In this document: positions 22,645 through 34,189 of the stretch, one piece after another
Layout of the letters: every line of letters starts with the position of its first letter
Position numbering within the stretch: the stretch's first letter is position 1
Notes under the pieces: model-generated
Told to the model about the DNA's origin: nothing
The model's database searches: none
What the model saw: the letters and a program-made list of their open reading frames with translations, nothing else
Assembly: GCA_000310025.1 (NCBI GenBank)
Contig: FN649755.1
Coordinates: 1,959,884-2,023,883, forward strand
Source of the DNA: Ectocarpus siliculosus
Taxonomy: Eukaryota; Sar; Phaeophyceae; Ectocarpales; Ectocarpaceae
Reading direction: 5' to 3'
Length of the DNA: 64,000 nt
Made by a program: the position numbers and the translations under genes

Positions 22645-22798
22645 AATGCATACATGAATGAATGTATGCGTGTCTGTGTCTCCGGCGCTTAGTCTAATCG
22701 TTGCAGTGCAGGCTCACCGAGGTCATGTGGCTGCTCTCCCTGTTCGCTGTCCTCCCCAGCGCACTTCTCTTCACAAATCTGTGCGCTAGTCTACAAGA

Positions 22799-23785
22799 TT
22801 AGCGATTCGCCATCAGCCAGGACCACAACAGCACAAACAACTCACCTCGGAAAAAAGCATCTGTTGTGTGGTGTGACCGTCTATCGCGGGGAGAGCCGGA
22901 AAATCGGAAGACAAATCTCCCCTGTAATTCGAGGCGGGGGGGGGCGTGTCGGAGGCGGGGCTCCCAGTTTTGACAACGTCCCGTTGCGCAGCCCAGCAAC
23001 GAACCGTCCATATTATTGCCGTTGGACCGTTCGACCGTTGAGATACGTTTTGGAGACTGGAGACCGGAGATGCGTTGGATGGAAACCACACCGTTTCGAG
23101 CGTTTCGAGTTTCGGGGCGTTTCGTAGTTTGGCGTAAAAGGCGGTGTGTATTTTTGTTTCTTTCCGTTGGGAATTCAAATGGCATCACAGACCAAACCAA
23201 AAAAGCCGTTCCGATTGCCTGGTATGCCATGCAAGCTTCCAACGGTAGAAAGAGTCGGTTGGCGCAAGTTGCACGCAAGTTGACCCCGAAGTGACCGGTG
23301 GATCTGCCTGCCAGAGCAACAAAACAACAAAGACACCAACAACAGCAGCGGACCAACCGCACACACACTTTCTCCAGTCCATCTCCGCTTTCCAAACCAC
23401 ACCAGCTAGCTGGTGGGGCATAGGAGAGAGCAAGATATATAGCACTGAGAATCCCAGCCACACCAGCAGCAGCGGATAGGTGTGACAGCAGCAACGACTC
23501 GTCACGGCCGCAGGCAGAGATCGTTTGTCTCAGGGAGAGGCGTTGAAGGTGGGCGCACGTTTTTTTGAAGTCTTGGAAGCACACCGGACGGAGACCACGA
23601 CGTACCCATGGATGGGAATGGGAATGGGAAACAGAACAGACGGATAATGGATACAGGACCAGAGAGAGGTCTTGGAAAAGGGATACTTGCCTTCCGTGGG
23701 GTACATACGTGATGTTGTGCTTTCCTCCTCGCCGCCTTGTTACAGCAGCAGTCGATGGTTGAGAGCGGGCGTCGTGTGTGGCCAA
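22799..23785 (-). other. Unusually long open frame, 328 codons, status unclear
   Basis: Open on the minus strand without a stop for almost 1 kb. It contains hydrophobic segments (around codons 100-125, 143-160 and 185-208) but no recognised domain. The N-terminal third is Arg/Ser-rich and looks non-coding. At this base composition a frame this long is rare by chance, so it is listed, but codon use does not convince. Confidence 0.2.
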
Positions 23786-24099
23786 AGTTCGAAGTACGGT
23801 ATGATATACTTCTTCTAGCGCTGTGGTTGGAAATTTTCCACGTCATGGATGGATGCACCGCCGCTTGCTTTTTGCTGGCAACACGAAAGGCCAAAGCAAA
23901 ACCCAGACCCGCTGTCACCCTTGACGTGCTTATCTCCCTACTTCCTATGGCAACAGAGTCGGACTCCTGTAGAGCCGGGCTCCTGTGTGGTGTACGCGTA
24001 TATAGTACGCGTATATATACACGATGGCGTGGACAACGATTGCAGGCAACGCGCGCGCAGCATAATATTTTGTTTTTCAGTCCATCTTTCAAACAAAAA

Positions 24100-25145
24100 A
24101 AGCTTCTCTTGAAGCGCGATGCTGCTGCACGCAACGAACCTCCAACCTTTTGCTGCCAACCACCTCACTCATCCATCCTTCACAGCGCACACATCGCGGT
24201 ACTACTATTGCACCGGCTGATAGCTAACGGGTTATGCAACAGCCACCGACTTCACACACGTGGTCCTAGGTTGAGCCGGCACTCCTGCTTGTCCAGCGCT
24301 GTGAATTGCTTCGCTTCCCGCAAAAAAAAGTTGCCGGTGTAAATGGTCAACCCGCCCAAAATACAGAGGCCCGCCCCGCAACTTGAACTTCGTTGAGGCA
24401 AAAAAAACACGCACCACACAACGCCCACTCGCACCCGGCGCACTTGACGGACGTATGCCAGACTTGGTTTCTTGACGAATAGTGGTCATCTCGTGGTGGA
24501 GCCTCGGAGAGAGTGTGGATCGGGGATTGGCTGTTGGTTTGCTATTCTTATTGTATGTAGCACAGGATTTTCTTTCGGATGCACAGCGTGAGAAATTTGG
24601 GCGACATGCGCTGAGATACCCCGAGAACGTCAGATAATATTATCCTGTCAAGTGACTCGGGACGTACTGGTGTGATCACGATTGGATGCATGCAACAACA
24701 GTATGTATGCGCAAGCATGCGTCTTCTTTTATTTTCGATGGTTTGATAGTTCGATATTTGTGCGTGTTTGGTTGGGCTTTGACGCCCGGCGAAGAAAGTG
24801 ACCACAGGATCGACATGATGCACACGAGCGAACGAACGCGGTTGGTTTCGGCTCGCTCCCGTGTGCTCAACCAGGAAACACACCGCGTGTGTGTCAATAT
24901 CGAGAAACAACCGGTAGTACATATGTGATGCGTATCGAGTGATACTACGGTATGTACGGGGGTGACATCTTGCTCTTTTCGGGTAACCGTGTGTAATCCT
25001 GTTTCGGTGATCCTATTAGTCTTTACATTGTATCGATACGTTGAATCCAAATGAAGTGTATCTCTCTACCCGAAAGCGTGAAGATAAGGTGACCCTCTTA
25101 CATGTTATTCTTTCCACCCTTCCCCTGTATTCCCACCTTTTCACC
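24100..25145. other. No gene seen
   Basis: Short overlapping frames on both strands only, with no splice structure. Confidence 0.45.
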
Positions 25146-25149
25146 CCTC

Positions 25150-25772
25150 CCCTCTATCCCCCCCCCCCCCCGTTCGGCGATGGGTGCCATCGGGGTTGGG
25201 TTTTCGTCGCTTGGCAACGACGTTGTGAAACAAGCCGCCGCCCCAGGGTTTGCCATCGGGGTTGGGCTTTCGTCGCTTGGCAGCGATGTTGTAAAACAAG
25301 CCGATCACTTCGTGAATTCGACAAGCAGGTTAACGCTTTGTTTTTTTTGCCCTTTTTTTTTTTTTTGCGGTAACCATGAATGGTGGTCGAGTAGATTATG
25401 TTGTGCGGGGTCGAGAACCCTCACTCCGCGCAAGGGGGATAATCGCACCACGTTGTGCTAAATTGGTCAAGCACTCTCGAGGAAGGTACACAGTGCTCAC
25501 GACTGTCTCTGGAAGTGAAAGCACCAGAAAATAAATGAATTAAGTCATACGCAGCTGTCATCCGTACGCAAGGAAGTAAGCACAAGATGCCGAACACCCT
25601 TAGCAGGATGCAGCACACCCTTCATGCGACTCACCGAACACCTCACGGCGCTTCGCGCTTGGTGATGTGAGAGCCTGGTCCGGTGAGAACCTGGCGTGCT
25701 CCGTCCTGGCTTTGTAGGGATGCGAGGTCAATGGTCTAACGACTACAGCATGCACGACTATGAGTACCCCCG
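25150..25772 (+). repeat. ~0.6-kb dispersed repeat G, copy 2
   Basis: Matches 21015-21590. This copy has an internal 66-bp duplication ('gccatcggggttgg' at 25186 and 25252) and ends with the S-type tail 25673-25770. It lies about 100 bp upstream of the start codon at 25879 and may contribute to that gene's 5' region. Confidence 0.65.
25673..25770 (-). mobile_element. tRNA-related short element S (tail of repeat G copy 2)
   Basis: Nearly identical to 21482-21586 through 'ctggtccggtgagaacc', 'ggctttgtagggatgcgag' and 'gcatgcacgactatgagtac'. Confidence 0.45.
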
Positions 25773-25878
25773 CCCCCCGCCCTCTCTGTTCCCACCACCT
25801 GTCTCTGTACCCTCCCTCCCTCCTTTCCCCCAATGTTTTCTACCCCGAAAACCCCAACCACTCCAGGGAGGTACCACG

Positions 25879-27409
25879 ATGGCTGCTCGAGCGGCAAAGG
25901 GGGCGGTGATCGCCGTTACTCTGCTGCAGATGAAGGGGGCCGACGGTTACATGCCGCATCACCAGCAGATTCATGACGTGCAGCAGGACTTTCGCAACCC
26001 TGCCATTTGCAGGGGCGTCAACCCGCTGTAAGTGTTTGGACCGCTCTACAGCACGATACTGTTGTCGTTTATGCCGGGGTCAAGGTATTAGTTAAGTACC
26101 ATTGTGAAATGATTTTTGTGTTCGTCGAAATTTGCCAAGCGTAGGTTTATTAGTGGTACCTGGCGGATCACGGAGTGGCATGGAAAGTCCTGCACTAGCG
26201 GGGGGGGACGGGGGCTGCCATGATCACGGAAACCGATCAAATCTCGTTCGTGAAACTAGCAGACCGTGGCCTGGCTTGTACGTTCGGTGGCTTTTCGGAG
26301 GGGGGGTCTCCACCTGAGGGGACGCAAAGAAAAGTGTGCTGCTCAATGCCATTGTGAGAGGCGTTTCATCCCTCTCCCTTCTTCCTTGCACGTGTGCCAC
26401 CTGTCTTTCCATGGCAGCAATCAACGCTTGGGGAGTAAGGTCGCGGTTCCCATGGCAGGTTCCCTCCAGGCTGCTTCTACTATTGCCGCAGGCAGCAGCG
26501 CCAATGATGCCGGTCTCGGGTCAGGTAAGCTCCACGGCAAAGCTCTTAACTATCACGTACAGTACAGCTGGCTGGAGCGCGGAGGCACTTGTTGCTTCTC
26601 GTTTGGACTTGAAGGTCCACCCGTTACCCGGGCCGAGTTGTATCGAAGGTGGCTGACCACTTCTGTATACATATCCGTATACATATCCTTCCACCTTTTC
26701 TCTCGAAGGACAATTGTATTGCAGAGCGCCCATTTACTCTACCCTAGCTATCGCAGCTGTCTTTGAAACCCGAACTTGTTCGTAGTGTTGGCGAGACACG
26801 TAGACACAAAAAAGGTCGCTGTCTCAACGCATGGCGAAGCCCCTCGTTGCACCCTCACCATTCTGTTGTGCGAATAATGTACCGTGCGTGTACCTCCTTG
26901 CGCTGCTTGCCGTGTGGTGTTTGCGTTGGATGCGGTGTCGCCAGGTGAGGCCTGCGGCTCCGAGGACGCGGAGTGTGACGGCGATGACATGGACGAGATG
27001 ACCTTCTCGGTGCTGTGCTGGATCTGCACGTTCTTCTTCTGGTGTATGGTGAGAAACAACAGTGTTTCATTCCAACCTTGTAGGCAGGTCCAATCTACCA
27101 CGTCTCGCCTCCTGCGCCCGTGTCTTTCTTGCAGGCGGGTGATGCCTAGAGTGTTTTACCTCGCCAAACTCAACTTTGCTTGTGCAGGGCGTGCAGGAGT
27201 GTCCATGTGTGTGTTCGCCCCTTTTCTTCTGGCGCCAGTCTACAGCACACCTCTCGGTGAACTTCCATGTGCGACGTATCACCCGGGGTCACCCAGGAGA
27301 TTTTTTTTTTTCCAACCTCTCCTCCTGTGGCTTTTTTCTTTCGCGAAAAGGGTCCAGGCCGTCCCTGTCCCTCGTCGACGGCAAAACCGAAGCGTGCGTG
27401 CATTTATGA
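25879..27409 (+). CDS. Small signal-peptide Cys-rich membrane protein, unknown
   Basis: Exons read as 25879-26027 (ATG, 49 codons, donor gtaagt), 26418-26524, 26945-27048 and 27188 onward. Phases fit throughout (2/1, 1/2, 0). The first 24 residues, MAARAAKGAVIAVTLLQMKG, resemble a signal peptide cut near GADGYMP. Then come HHQQIHDVQQDFRNPAICRG, a Gly/Ala/Ser segment, an acidic EACGSEDAECDGDDMDEM stretch and a hydrophobic Cys/Phe/Trp segment FSVLCWICTFFFWCM. The fourth exon adds GVQECPCVCSPLFFW. It either reads to the stop at 27407-27409 or splices at gtgaac near 27257. The family is not recognised. A secreted or tail-anchored surface protein is plausible. Confidence 0.6.
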
Positions 27410-27450
27410 TCGTTTCCCACCGCAAACTGTAGGCCAAAAAAAAAAAAACT

Positions 27451-27526
27451 CTCCCGAGAGAGAATCGAACCCGAGCCGCCCTGCTACCGGTACGTTTGTG
27501 AGGTTTACCACTAGAGCACCCCGGAG
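27451..27526 (-). repeat. tRNA-like sequence (pseudogene or SINE head)
   Basis: 76 bases on the minus strand, starting CTCCGGGGTGCTCTAGTGGT, with a T-loop-like GGTTCGATTCT B box and partly paired ends (CTCC/GGAG). The anticodon stem does not form well and two T-stem pairs fail, so I do not call a functional tRNA. Confidence 0.45.
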
Positions 27527-27867
27527 TTAATAGGAGGTACGACGCGGAAAACACGAACCGAAAGAGCGAAGGGATCGGCGACGCCCGAACCGCCATAAGC
27601 CGGCCCCCTGACGTTTGTTTTTCGCTTGCCCCTCCCTCTCGGCCGTAAAACTGCTGTTTGTTGTGGATTTGTCGTCGCGAAAGGTCGCGCGGACGATCAT
27701 CGACGCCGCCGTGTACGTCGCGGGATCGGCAACGGCCCTGTTCGTGGTTAAGGGCTAAGGGCGGGCGGGCGCGCTCTGAGAGGCCTGGCACCGGCGGCGA
27801 CGATGCTTGACCATATCGCCTCGCCGGCCCAGGGCAGCGGCGCTCCGGCCACCACCAACAGCACAAC

Positions 27868-27889
27868 GGAGGAGGAGGAGGAGGAGGAA
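27868..27889 (+). repeat. (GGA)n microsatellite
   Basis: Seven consecutive GGA units, with no assigned role. Confidence 0.8.
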
Positions 27890-28049
27890 GCCACGTCCCC
27901 AGTCCCCAGGCCGTTCGCGCGTCATATTCTCCAACACCGACCGCTTCGAGGCCCAACGCGCACGACGAGAGCATGGACGACGTCCGTCCTCGACGCAAAC
28001 AAGAGCCTGTAAAACACATCGCAGACCTCCCCGGAGGGGGCCAAAAATA

Positions 28050-29960
28050 TGACCGCCGTAGGAGTAGCGACTTTACTGTGGGGTCGCTTCTATATAAACA
28101 GCAGTGGTGTCGAACGATTCCCGGTGCAACAGCAGTGCTTCTAGTGGAGTTTGCACGGAAACAATTTATTGTCTGAGTTCATGTTCTGGAGGAAGGAGTT
28201 GTTGATATTATAGGCATTACTTTCAGTGCCACCAATGAAATTCCATGTATTTTCGTGAGTGCTTTCGTCAACGATTGTTAATGGTGTCAGGAACACACGA
28301 CATTGTCGCTTTGTTCTACTGTGTGGAGGCACGTTTGGTTGCCGCATCGAGTTGTTTCACCCCACGTGCCGTTCCGACATTCCGGCCGTTTTGGTTTGTG
28401 AGTGGCAGATCGAAGCCCTTCGCCCCGGCCGAAGTTCCTGCGTAATTTAAAACTATTGACTGGGGTATCTGCACATGGCAAGTCACGATAGGTGAGGATT
28501 GCGCAGGTCAGCAGGTAGCAGGAGGTACAGTAGATGAGCAGTGCAGAGGGCTTTGCGACAAGCAGGAGGTATAAATGACCAGGACGCGAGGGGGTAGGGA
28601 TGGGACGGGGTAGTTTCATGCTTCGAGCAGCATTATTATAATCGTACCGGCGCCCTCGTGATGTGCTCGGATGACGAACGACAACATGCCGATCCGTTTG
28701 CCTCTTGAAAACGTCGTCGCGATAGGCGGGGACGCGGGGACACTATCGGCGAATGGGCAGCAGAGGAGCGCAACTCACCATGGAAGATGATGCCTTCGTT
28801 ATTGGGGTCAACTTGGATAAGTAGTATCGATTTTCTCCAAGTATTTCGGGAACTCTTGGAGGGCTGTAGGCAAGCCGAGTGCTGTGTTGGCACCGTGAGC
28901 CGTTGGTCTGTTCGCTTGTGAGTATGTCCCACGTTTAGTCGCAAAGATGGGTGCAGCAGTGCCGACCTGTTCTTAACAAAGGTCTACTATTTTCAGCAAG
29001 GCAAAGCCTTACAATCATTTCAGCACGGGATATTCATCTAAGCAGCTGCAAGTAGGTTATTGCGACGCCGGCGGCTAAGCCCAATTTCTTGCGCCATAAA
29101 CTTTTGTCCTTGCGGTATTCAAGTTTCTGAGCCTCGATTTCTTGTGAAGATGACAAACTGCTTTTTATGAGCAGACCGTCGCTATATGCTGTAGAAAAGA
29201 GGCAGAAGGAGGGAAACTTCGGAGGGTAGAGACCCTCTCGAGATTGCGGTAGGGATCGAGGAGTGGAGAAGGGGTACAATAGAGAATCCCGCCTGAGCTA
29301 CAGTCGAAGCGTGCCTGAGCTGCAGTAGTATAGTCTCTCTCTCTCTCACTCGAAGCCGCCATAAGCACTTCGTCGACGCAGCACCGCGGTGAAACAGACC
29401 CATCAGTCTACGGTGTACACATCGGAATGAATGCATGCACTACAATATGTAGTCTACACCACCACCACGCAAGGATCCAAGACTATAGTCCAAAAGTTCC
29501 TGCTTGCAATAAACATGTAACTGCCGTTGCATAGAGCAGTATGCATACGTCCTGCTGTACGTGTTTACATCGTACCGCAGCAGCAGCCGTTCACCGTCTG
29601 TCAACGGTGTCAACCAAGTCAACCACAACGCTCACCACTCAAACTTGCATCATGCTCTTCCAGCGGAAAACCTACACATACCCAGGCCGGTCGGTCGAGG
29701 TGTACATTGGCGGGTGCGTTTGGCTGTACAAAATATGATAGCTACTGCTACCGTTGCTGTGCTCGGTGTGCTGGGTGCTGTGTGCTGCGCAAAACAGGCG
29801 GGGCAGATTGTTGTCGTGTCGGCGTCTAAACGCTATTGGGTCGGGTGGTTGTTTTCGACAGTCCCGTGGCGTGTGGCGCTGTTCCGCGGATTTTTCTGAC
29901 GGACTTTCTTTGGCCTCCCTGCCAGATTCCGTGCACCGTTCCTTGCTTTTTCTGTGCTCC
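28050..29960. other. No convincing gene
   Basis: Nearly 2 kb with only short open frames and no supported splice structure on either strand. Confidence 0.4.
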
Positions 29961-29964
29961 CCAG

Positions 29965-30040
29965 TGCTTGCGAACTGAAGGAGGGCAACGAATTTTCCGA
30001 GAAATGGTACTCCGCAGGAGACCACCACTGCTGGCTGGAG
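29965..30040 (+). CDS. Possible single exon, unknown
   Basis: Between a good acceptor (gtgctccccag, pyrimidine-rich) and a donor (ctggag|gtggga) it reads ACELKEGNEFSEKWYSAGDH followed by HCWLE. The composition is coding-like with two cysteines. No partner exon was found. Confidence 0.3.
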
Positions 30041-30375
30041 GTGGGAACTTGCCCAACGCACAACCCACCGACACAGCAACCACCAACCCATCGCCTTGGA
30101 AGGAATGCGGGCGCAACAGCGAACTAACGACTCTTGCGGCTCTCCACGTGACCAGAAGAAGCCTGGTGAGTGTCGCCTGGTATGTACGTGCGTGTGCTTG
30201 CTGCTGCCCGGATGCAAGTGTGTGTCTCAACCTGTTTTTTCTCGAACAAAAGGTGTGCCGCCGAAAAGCAGCCACAACTGCGGGAGGGGAGCAGAGCGGC
30301 GGCTGGCTCGATTCTTAGGCGTTGATCCCCCTTTCCAATACGCTTCACACCCCGGGCCAGACAGCGTGCACTTAC

Positions 30376-30464
30376 GGCTTTACGAACCCGTTGTAAAGCT
30401 TGGGGTTTCGAAAGCACATGGTGTGGGGCTTGTGAAGGTGGTACGGGGTGATGTCATTCGCTTG
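30376..30464 (-). CDS. Possible single exon, unknown
   Basis: Minus-strand stretch from an acceptor (ccacgcag) to a consensus donor (aagcc|gtaagtgc). It reads QANDITPYHLHKPHTMCFRN, then PKLYNGFVK. The His/Pro/Tyr-rich sequence is protein-like. The plus strand is also open (30096-30746), so the strand is not settled. Confidence 0.3.
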
Positions 30465-30853
30465 CTGCGTGGAGATGACGTCTTTCCAGAAGGAGGCACA
30501 ATGCAAGGAGCAACAGATGGGCGGGTACCAAAGACAATCATGAAGAGGTTACGAATAGGCATTTGTAACGCTGTTGGGCGATCCCCCCCAACCACCCTCG
30601 TCCCCACAACCACATATTCGGTACAAGGGGCGATTCGAACTGTGTGTAGACAGCAGACTGTAGATACGTGCAGCTTGCGACACACACTTCGCGTCGTGCT
30701 TGTTTATTTTTCGTGTCGAGCGAGTTCACACAAGGATTACGTGTAAAAATGCGTGATTACTTTATTTCCGATTGGCCGTCGCGGATGAGTACATTGTAGG
30801 CCTATGCTGCATATCAGGAGAGGTCCATCGTAAGCACCCCGAAAGGAAATGTA

Positions 30854-31010
30854 GTGGTGGGACACCTCAAAGAGCGCTTTCCCAAAGGAAGGACGGCGGA
30901 GTTCGTCCGCCCTTCGGGCCTACGGCTGAAAAACTTAGCCTCGAATGGACGGACGAATTCTGCTGTTCTATCTTGTGTAAGACGGTCTTCAAGGTGCCCT
31001 ACGCCACCAC
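30854..31010. repeat. Imperfect foldback palindrome
   Basis: Left arm 30854-30920 and right arm about 30938-31010 are reverse complements with some gaps, separated by a ~20-base loop. Because of the symmetry, both strands read VGHL(K/E)(E/D)R..RTAEFVRP. It resembles a foldback element, or an inverted duplication of a short coding-like piece. Confidence 0.6.
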
Positions 31011-31061
31011 AAGTCCTTGCAGATGTGCCCAGCATGGATGGATTTGATGGACTTGATCAAG

Positions 31062-31321
31062 TCAGCCATTCGGGCATGTGTAACAATAGGCTTGTGACAT
31101 GCATACACAACGTAGCAGAAAATACATGTTTCGTCCGAAAGACCTACATACACCTTTCCAAGGGGAGGCCGACAAGTCTTTGCCGTGAGGGTTGAAGGAC
31201 ACAGCTGGATATTGCCCTTCTTGAGAACGAGTGGAAGCTGGCGCACACACCGCCTCGGAGTAAAATTGGTGGCCGAAGGCGGTGTCGTGGCGTCATTTTC
31301 CGCCAATAACGTAGCTGCCAC
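31062..31321 (-). other. Coding-like minus-strand stretch
   Basis: Open from 31321 down to 30989. It contains KVYVGLSDETCIFCYVVYAC and HARMADLIKSIKSIHAGHIC. The 3' part runs into the foldback palindrome. No splice model or family was found. Confidence 0.25.
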
Positions 31322-31329
31322 CGAACTAC

Positions 31330-32440
31330 ACTATCACCGCCATACAAGCGCCCCGGTGGGGCACGCGCACACCCACCGTTGGTGGAGCCAAAGATATCAC
31401 ACCCCGGATTTCTTCACGACGAAGATAATGTGGTATGTATCACACGATACGTTGTCGGAATGCTCTCGACGAGACAGTTCCAACGCCGCCATTTTTCGGC
31501 ACGTCACTCTGTTTTCCCCTGCTGTGGGAGTATTCGACCTTCGAAAATCGCCCCAGATGTCTTTGGTCACCTACGGCAATGCCCTTCCCTGGAGGTGAAT
31601 GGATGTATGTAGAATGTAGGGTCGTGAACTGTAGAATGTAGACCCGTAGGATCAAAGGGAATATTCCACTCATCGTCAGTATTTACGTTTATGATGCGCG
31701 AAAACCAAAATAATGAAATACAAAAAAAACAGGTCCAACAAATCAAGTTATAGTTCGCTGAGGCTGAGTCTTTCGGTGTGATTATTTCAGTTTTTTTTTT
31801 TTCTCTTGGGGGGGGGGGGGGGGTGGCCTGCACCGAAAAAAATATCCAGATCCAAACGACCGTCTTACGGTTCCTCGAGGTATATTTTTTTCTGAAGGGA
31901 AAAAAAGGAAGGTTTGTTCGTCCAAGCACATAGAATAAACTGGTGTTTATTTTGTAATAGTCGAATTAGAATTTGGCTTCATTTCTATCGGAAACCCAGG
32001 GTCACGGTGTTTGGAATTATTAGTCTATAGTTGGGGGGGTCATTCCGTGATCGAGTCCACGCAGGGGCTGTAGCAAAGTCGGGTAACGTGTGAGAGCTAC
32101 AGAGCGCGTAAAGCAACGGAAGGACAGCAGCAGCCGCCTAACGCAGTAGCGGCGGCAGTTTAGAAAATCCCGCCCTCCCATCCCTTTTCTTTCGAAGGTT
32201 GGGGCATAAGTTCGGGAATATTCGGTATCTAGTCGGGTGTTGTAGACTGGTGTGCACCATTTGAGGACTTGGTCAGTTTTGGGACTTCTGCGTTTGCAGT
32301 CGTAGTCCCCCGGCTAGTATTTGTGGGGAGAGAGATGGATTTGTAAGAGTTGACGCCGGCCTACGCAGCTAACGCGGCCGGAGAGACGATGAGCGTTTCG
32401 TGCGTCTCTCTCCCCAACACGTAGCCTAGAAACCGAAGAA
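31330..32440. other. No gene seen; homopolymer runs
   Basis: Includes a T-run and a ~16-base G-run near 31791-31823. No supported exon. Confidence 0.45.
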
Positions 32441-32514
32441 ATAATGAAGCAATTCGAGAGAACGCAAAATAAAGAGGTTGATTCATGTTCTTGTGAGTCA
32501 CATCATGCTTCAGT

Positions 32515-33048
32515 ACACGGTTTTGGCTCGTGTGCGACCAACAAGACACCGAGCGCCCTATTTATGGGTCGCCTGCAGAGGGCATGTGTATCATCGCACA
32601 CCAGTGGCTGCAGTTTGTGGATGTCGTCGGCCAAAGGCCTCTCTCTGATGGCATGCGTTGTACACTGATCACACTCGACTCGGAGCAAGCGGCAGAAAAA
32701 AAAAGGAACATCCAAAAAAGGCAACACCGAACCGCACCTCGATTCACGTTTGCAGCCGTGTGCAATCAAAACTGGACAATACGCTCTGTTTCTGGGACGC
32801 GAGCAGAGGGTATGTGTATGACCACACGCCACTGGCTGCTGTTTATGGATGTCGACGGCTTAAGGCCTCTCTCTGGCATGCGTTTTGAACTAGTCACACA
32901 TGCAGCAGGCGCAAAAACGGCTCTTTTCGGCCCAAGGGCAAGAACGTCAGCAGAGCAATGTGGCAGGGTTGACGTTTTCGGCTCGTGTGCGGCCAACACG
33001 ACGCAGAACGCCCTGAATTTTAGATACCTGCAATGGGTTTGTGCATGA
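32515..33048 (+). repeat. ~228-bp tandem repeat, about 2.3 copies
   Basis: 'ggcatgtgta' at 32581 corresponds to 'ggtatgtgta' at 32809 (period 228), and 'ttttggctcgtgtgcg' at 32521 to 'ttttcggctcgtgtgcgg' at 32974 (two periods, 453). The plus strand is open over both units (32530-33048), giving related peptides such as AEGMCIIAHQWLQFVD and AEGMCMTTRHWLLFMD. Indels and homopolymers argue against a real protein. Confidence 0.7.
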
Positions 33049-33140
33049 CCTCATGATACTGGCCTCTGTTTGGCCAGCAGATGGTGTAGTTCCTCGTTCT
33101 GGCACGATCGGGGTGTGACCAGGGGGTACCCCCCTCCATT

Positions 33141-33227
33141 TCTAACAGCGATTTTCCAACAGGATCGCTGTTGGAAAATGGGCCAATTTTCTAACAGGCC
33201 GGCCGGAATCGCTGTTGGAAACTGCGC
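33141..33227. repeat. Nested inverted repeat
   Basis: 'aacagcgattttccaacag' is followed directly by its near reverse complement 'gatcgctgttggaaaatgg', and 'atcgctgttggaaa' recurs at about 33208. It could form hairpins. Role unknown. Confidence 0.6.
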
Positions 33228-33552
33228 TATTGGATTTTGGGCTGGTGGAAATTGCCATTTTCTTACCCATAAGACGCCCAAATTATTTTTTTGGCTCAGA
33301 AAAGGACCCCCCCCCAAAATCCAATCCGGAAATAATCACACCGTAAGACTCAGCCTTGACGCCCGTCAATACGGGAACAAAATCTTGGGGTCTAAATCCT
33401 GATCTTGGACCAAGATTTGGTTGTTTCACTTTTTATCGTCACAACATCTCCCGTCAGATCTTGGCGAAGATTGTCAAGGGTCCAACAGTTGCCGTTTCGA
33501 ACGAATCTTGACCCAAGATCGGTCAATTCACCCTTTTTGACAAATGCAGTAC

Positions 33553-33685
33553 GGTTGCGAGTCATCACACGGTCCGGAGTCATCGCACCCCCGTGCGATA
33601 AAAAAGAAATGGCTCATTGATTTAATTCAATTTCCAGATGTACAGAGTCCGGAGTCACCGCACAGGGGTGCAATGACTTGTAACC
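33553..33685. mobile_element. Short inverted-repeat element (MITE-like), copy 1
   Basis: 133 bp with ends GGTTGCGAGTCATC.. and, read inward from the right, GGTTACAAGTCATTGCACCCC. It is AT-rich in the middle, with TA near both ends. Related to 34190-34296. Confidence 0.5.
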
Positions 33686-33984
33686 TAGGGTAGTTGAGGG
33701 CCACCGATTCCGGGGCAACTTTCTCACCCCTACAACCATGCCAGTGCTGGCATGTCGTAACTCTGCTGTATGGGTATGTCATCGTCGCACACCACACGTG
33801 GAATGGATCGGTAAACTTGAACGTTGGCCATTCAACCAAAACACGAGAAATGATAAACAGCCATAAGCCAAAGGTTGTGTTGGCGTGTGGGCACAACTCG
33901 ACGGCGGGAAATTGTTTTTTTCCGCCCGCGGGGTTTTGTATTTCGACGCGTTTTGCTTCGCCGTATTTGTGGTGTGTGTGAGTT

Positions 33985-34100
33985 CATGTCTCTTTCCTGT
34001 TAGCATCCCGACCGCGACAACAGGCTGACCAAGGAAAATACGTTATGTGTGTGTGTGCTTTCTCAACGCCTAGCATCCACCGGGACCAACTGCTGTGGTT
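33985..34100 (-). repeat. Dispersed repeat F, inverted partial copy
   Basis: The reverse complement contains 'cgtattttccttggtcagcc', then 'gcggtcgggatgctaac', matching the right half of family F (6990-7035). Confidence 0.5.
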
Positions 34101-34189
34101 GACTGATGTGCGCGTGAGTATATACGTTGTGTGTGGAGCCTGCAATCCCTGCACAGCTGAGGTTTCCGTTACGTCTGCACAGGGTCTTC

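Noticed and set aside
27451-27526. Functional tRNA gene
   Set aside because: The B box is present but the anticodon and T stems do not pair adequately. The same objection applies to 60219-60292 and 60421-60488.
27279-28019. 246-codon minus-strand open frame
   Set aside because: It spans the tRNA-like sequence, a poly-A tract and a (GGA)n tract. The composition is Arg/Pro/Ser-rich with no domain.
32530-33048. 172-codon repeat protein
   Set aside because: The open frame follows a tandem repeat containing homopolymer A runs. The period of about 228 with indels and the lack of splice or start context make coding unlikely, so it is kept only as a repeat.
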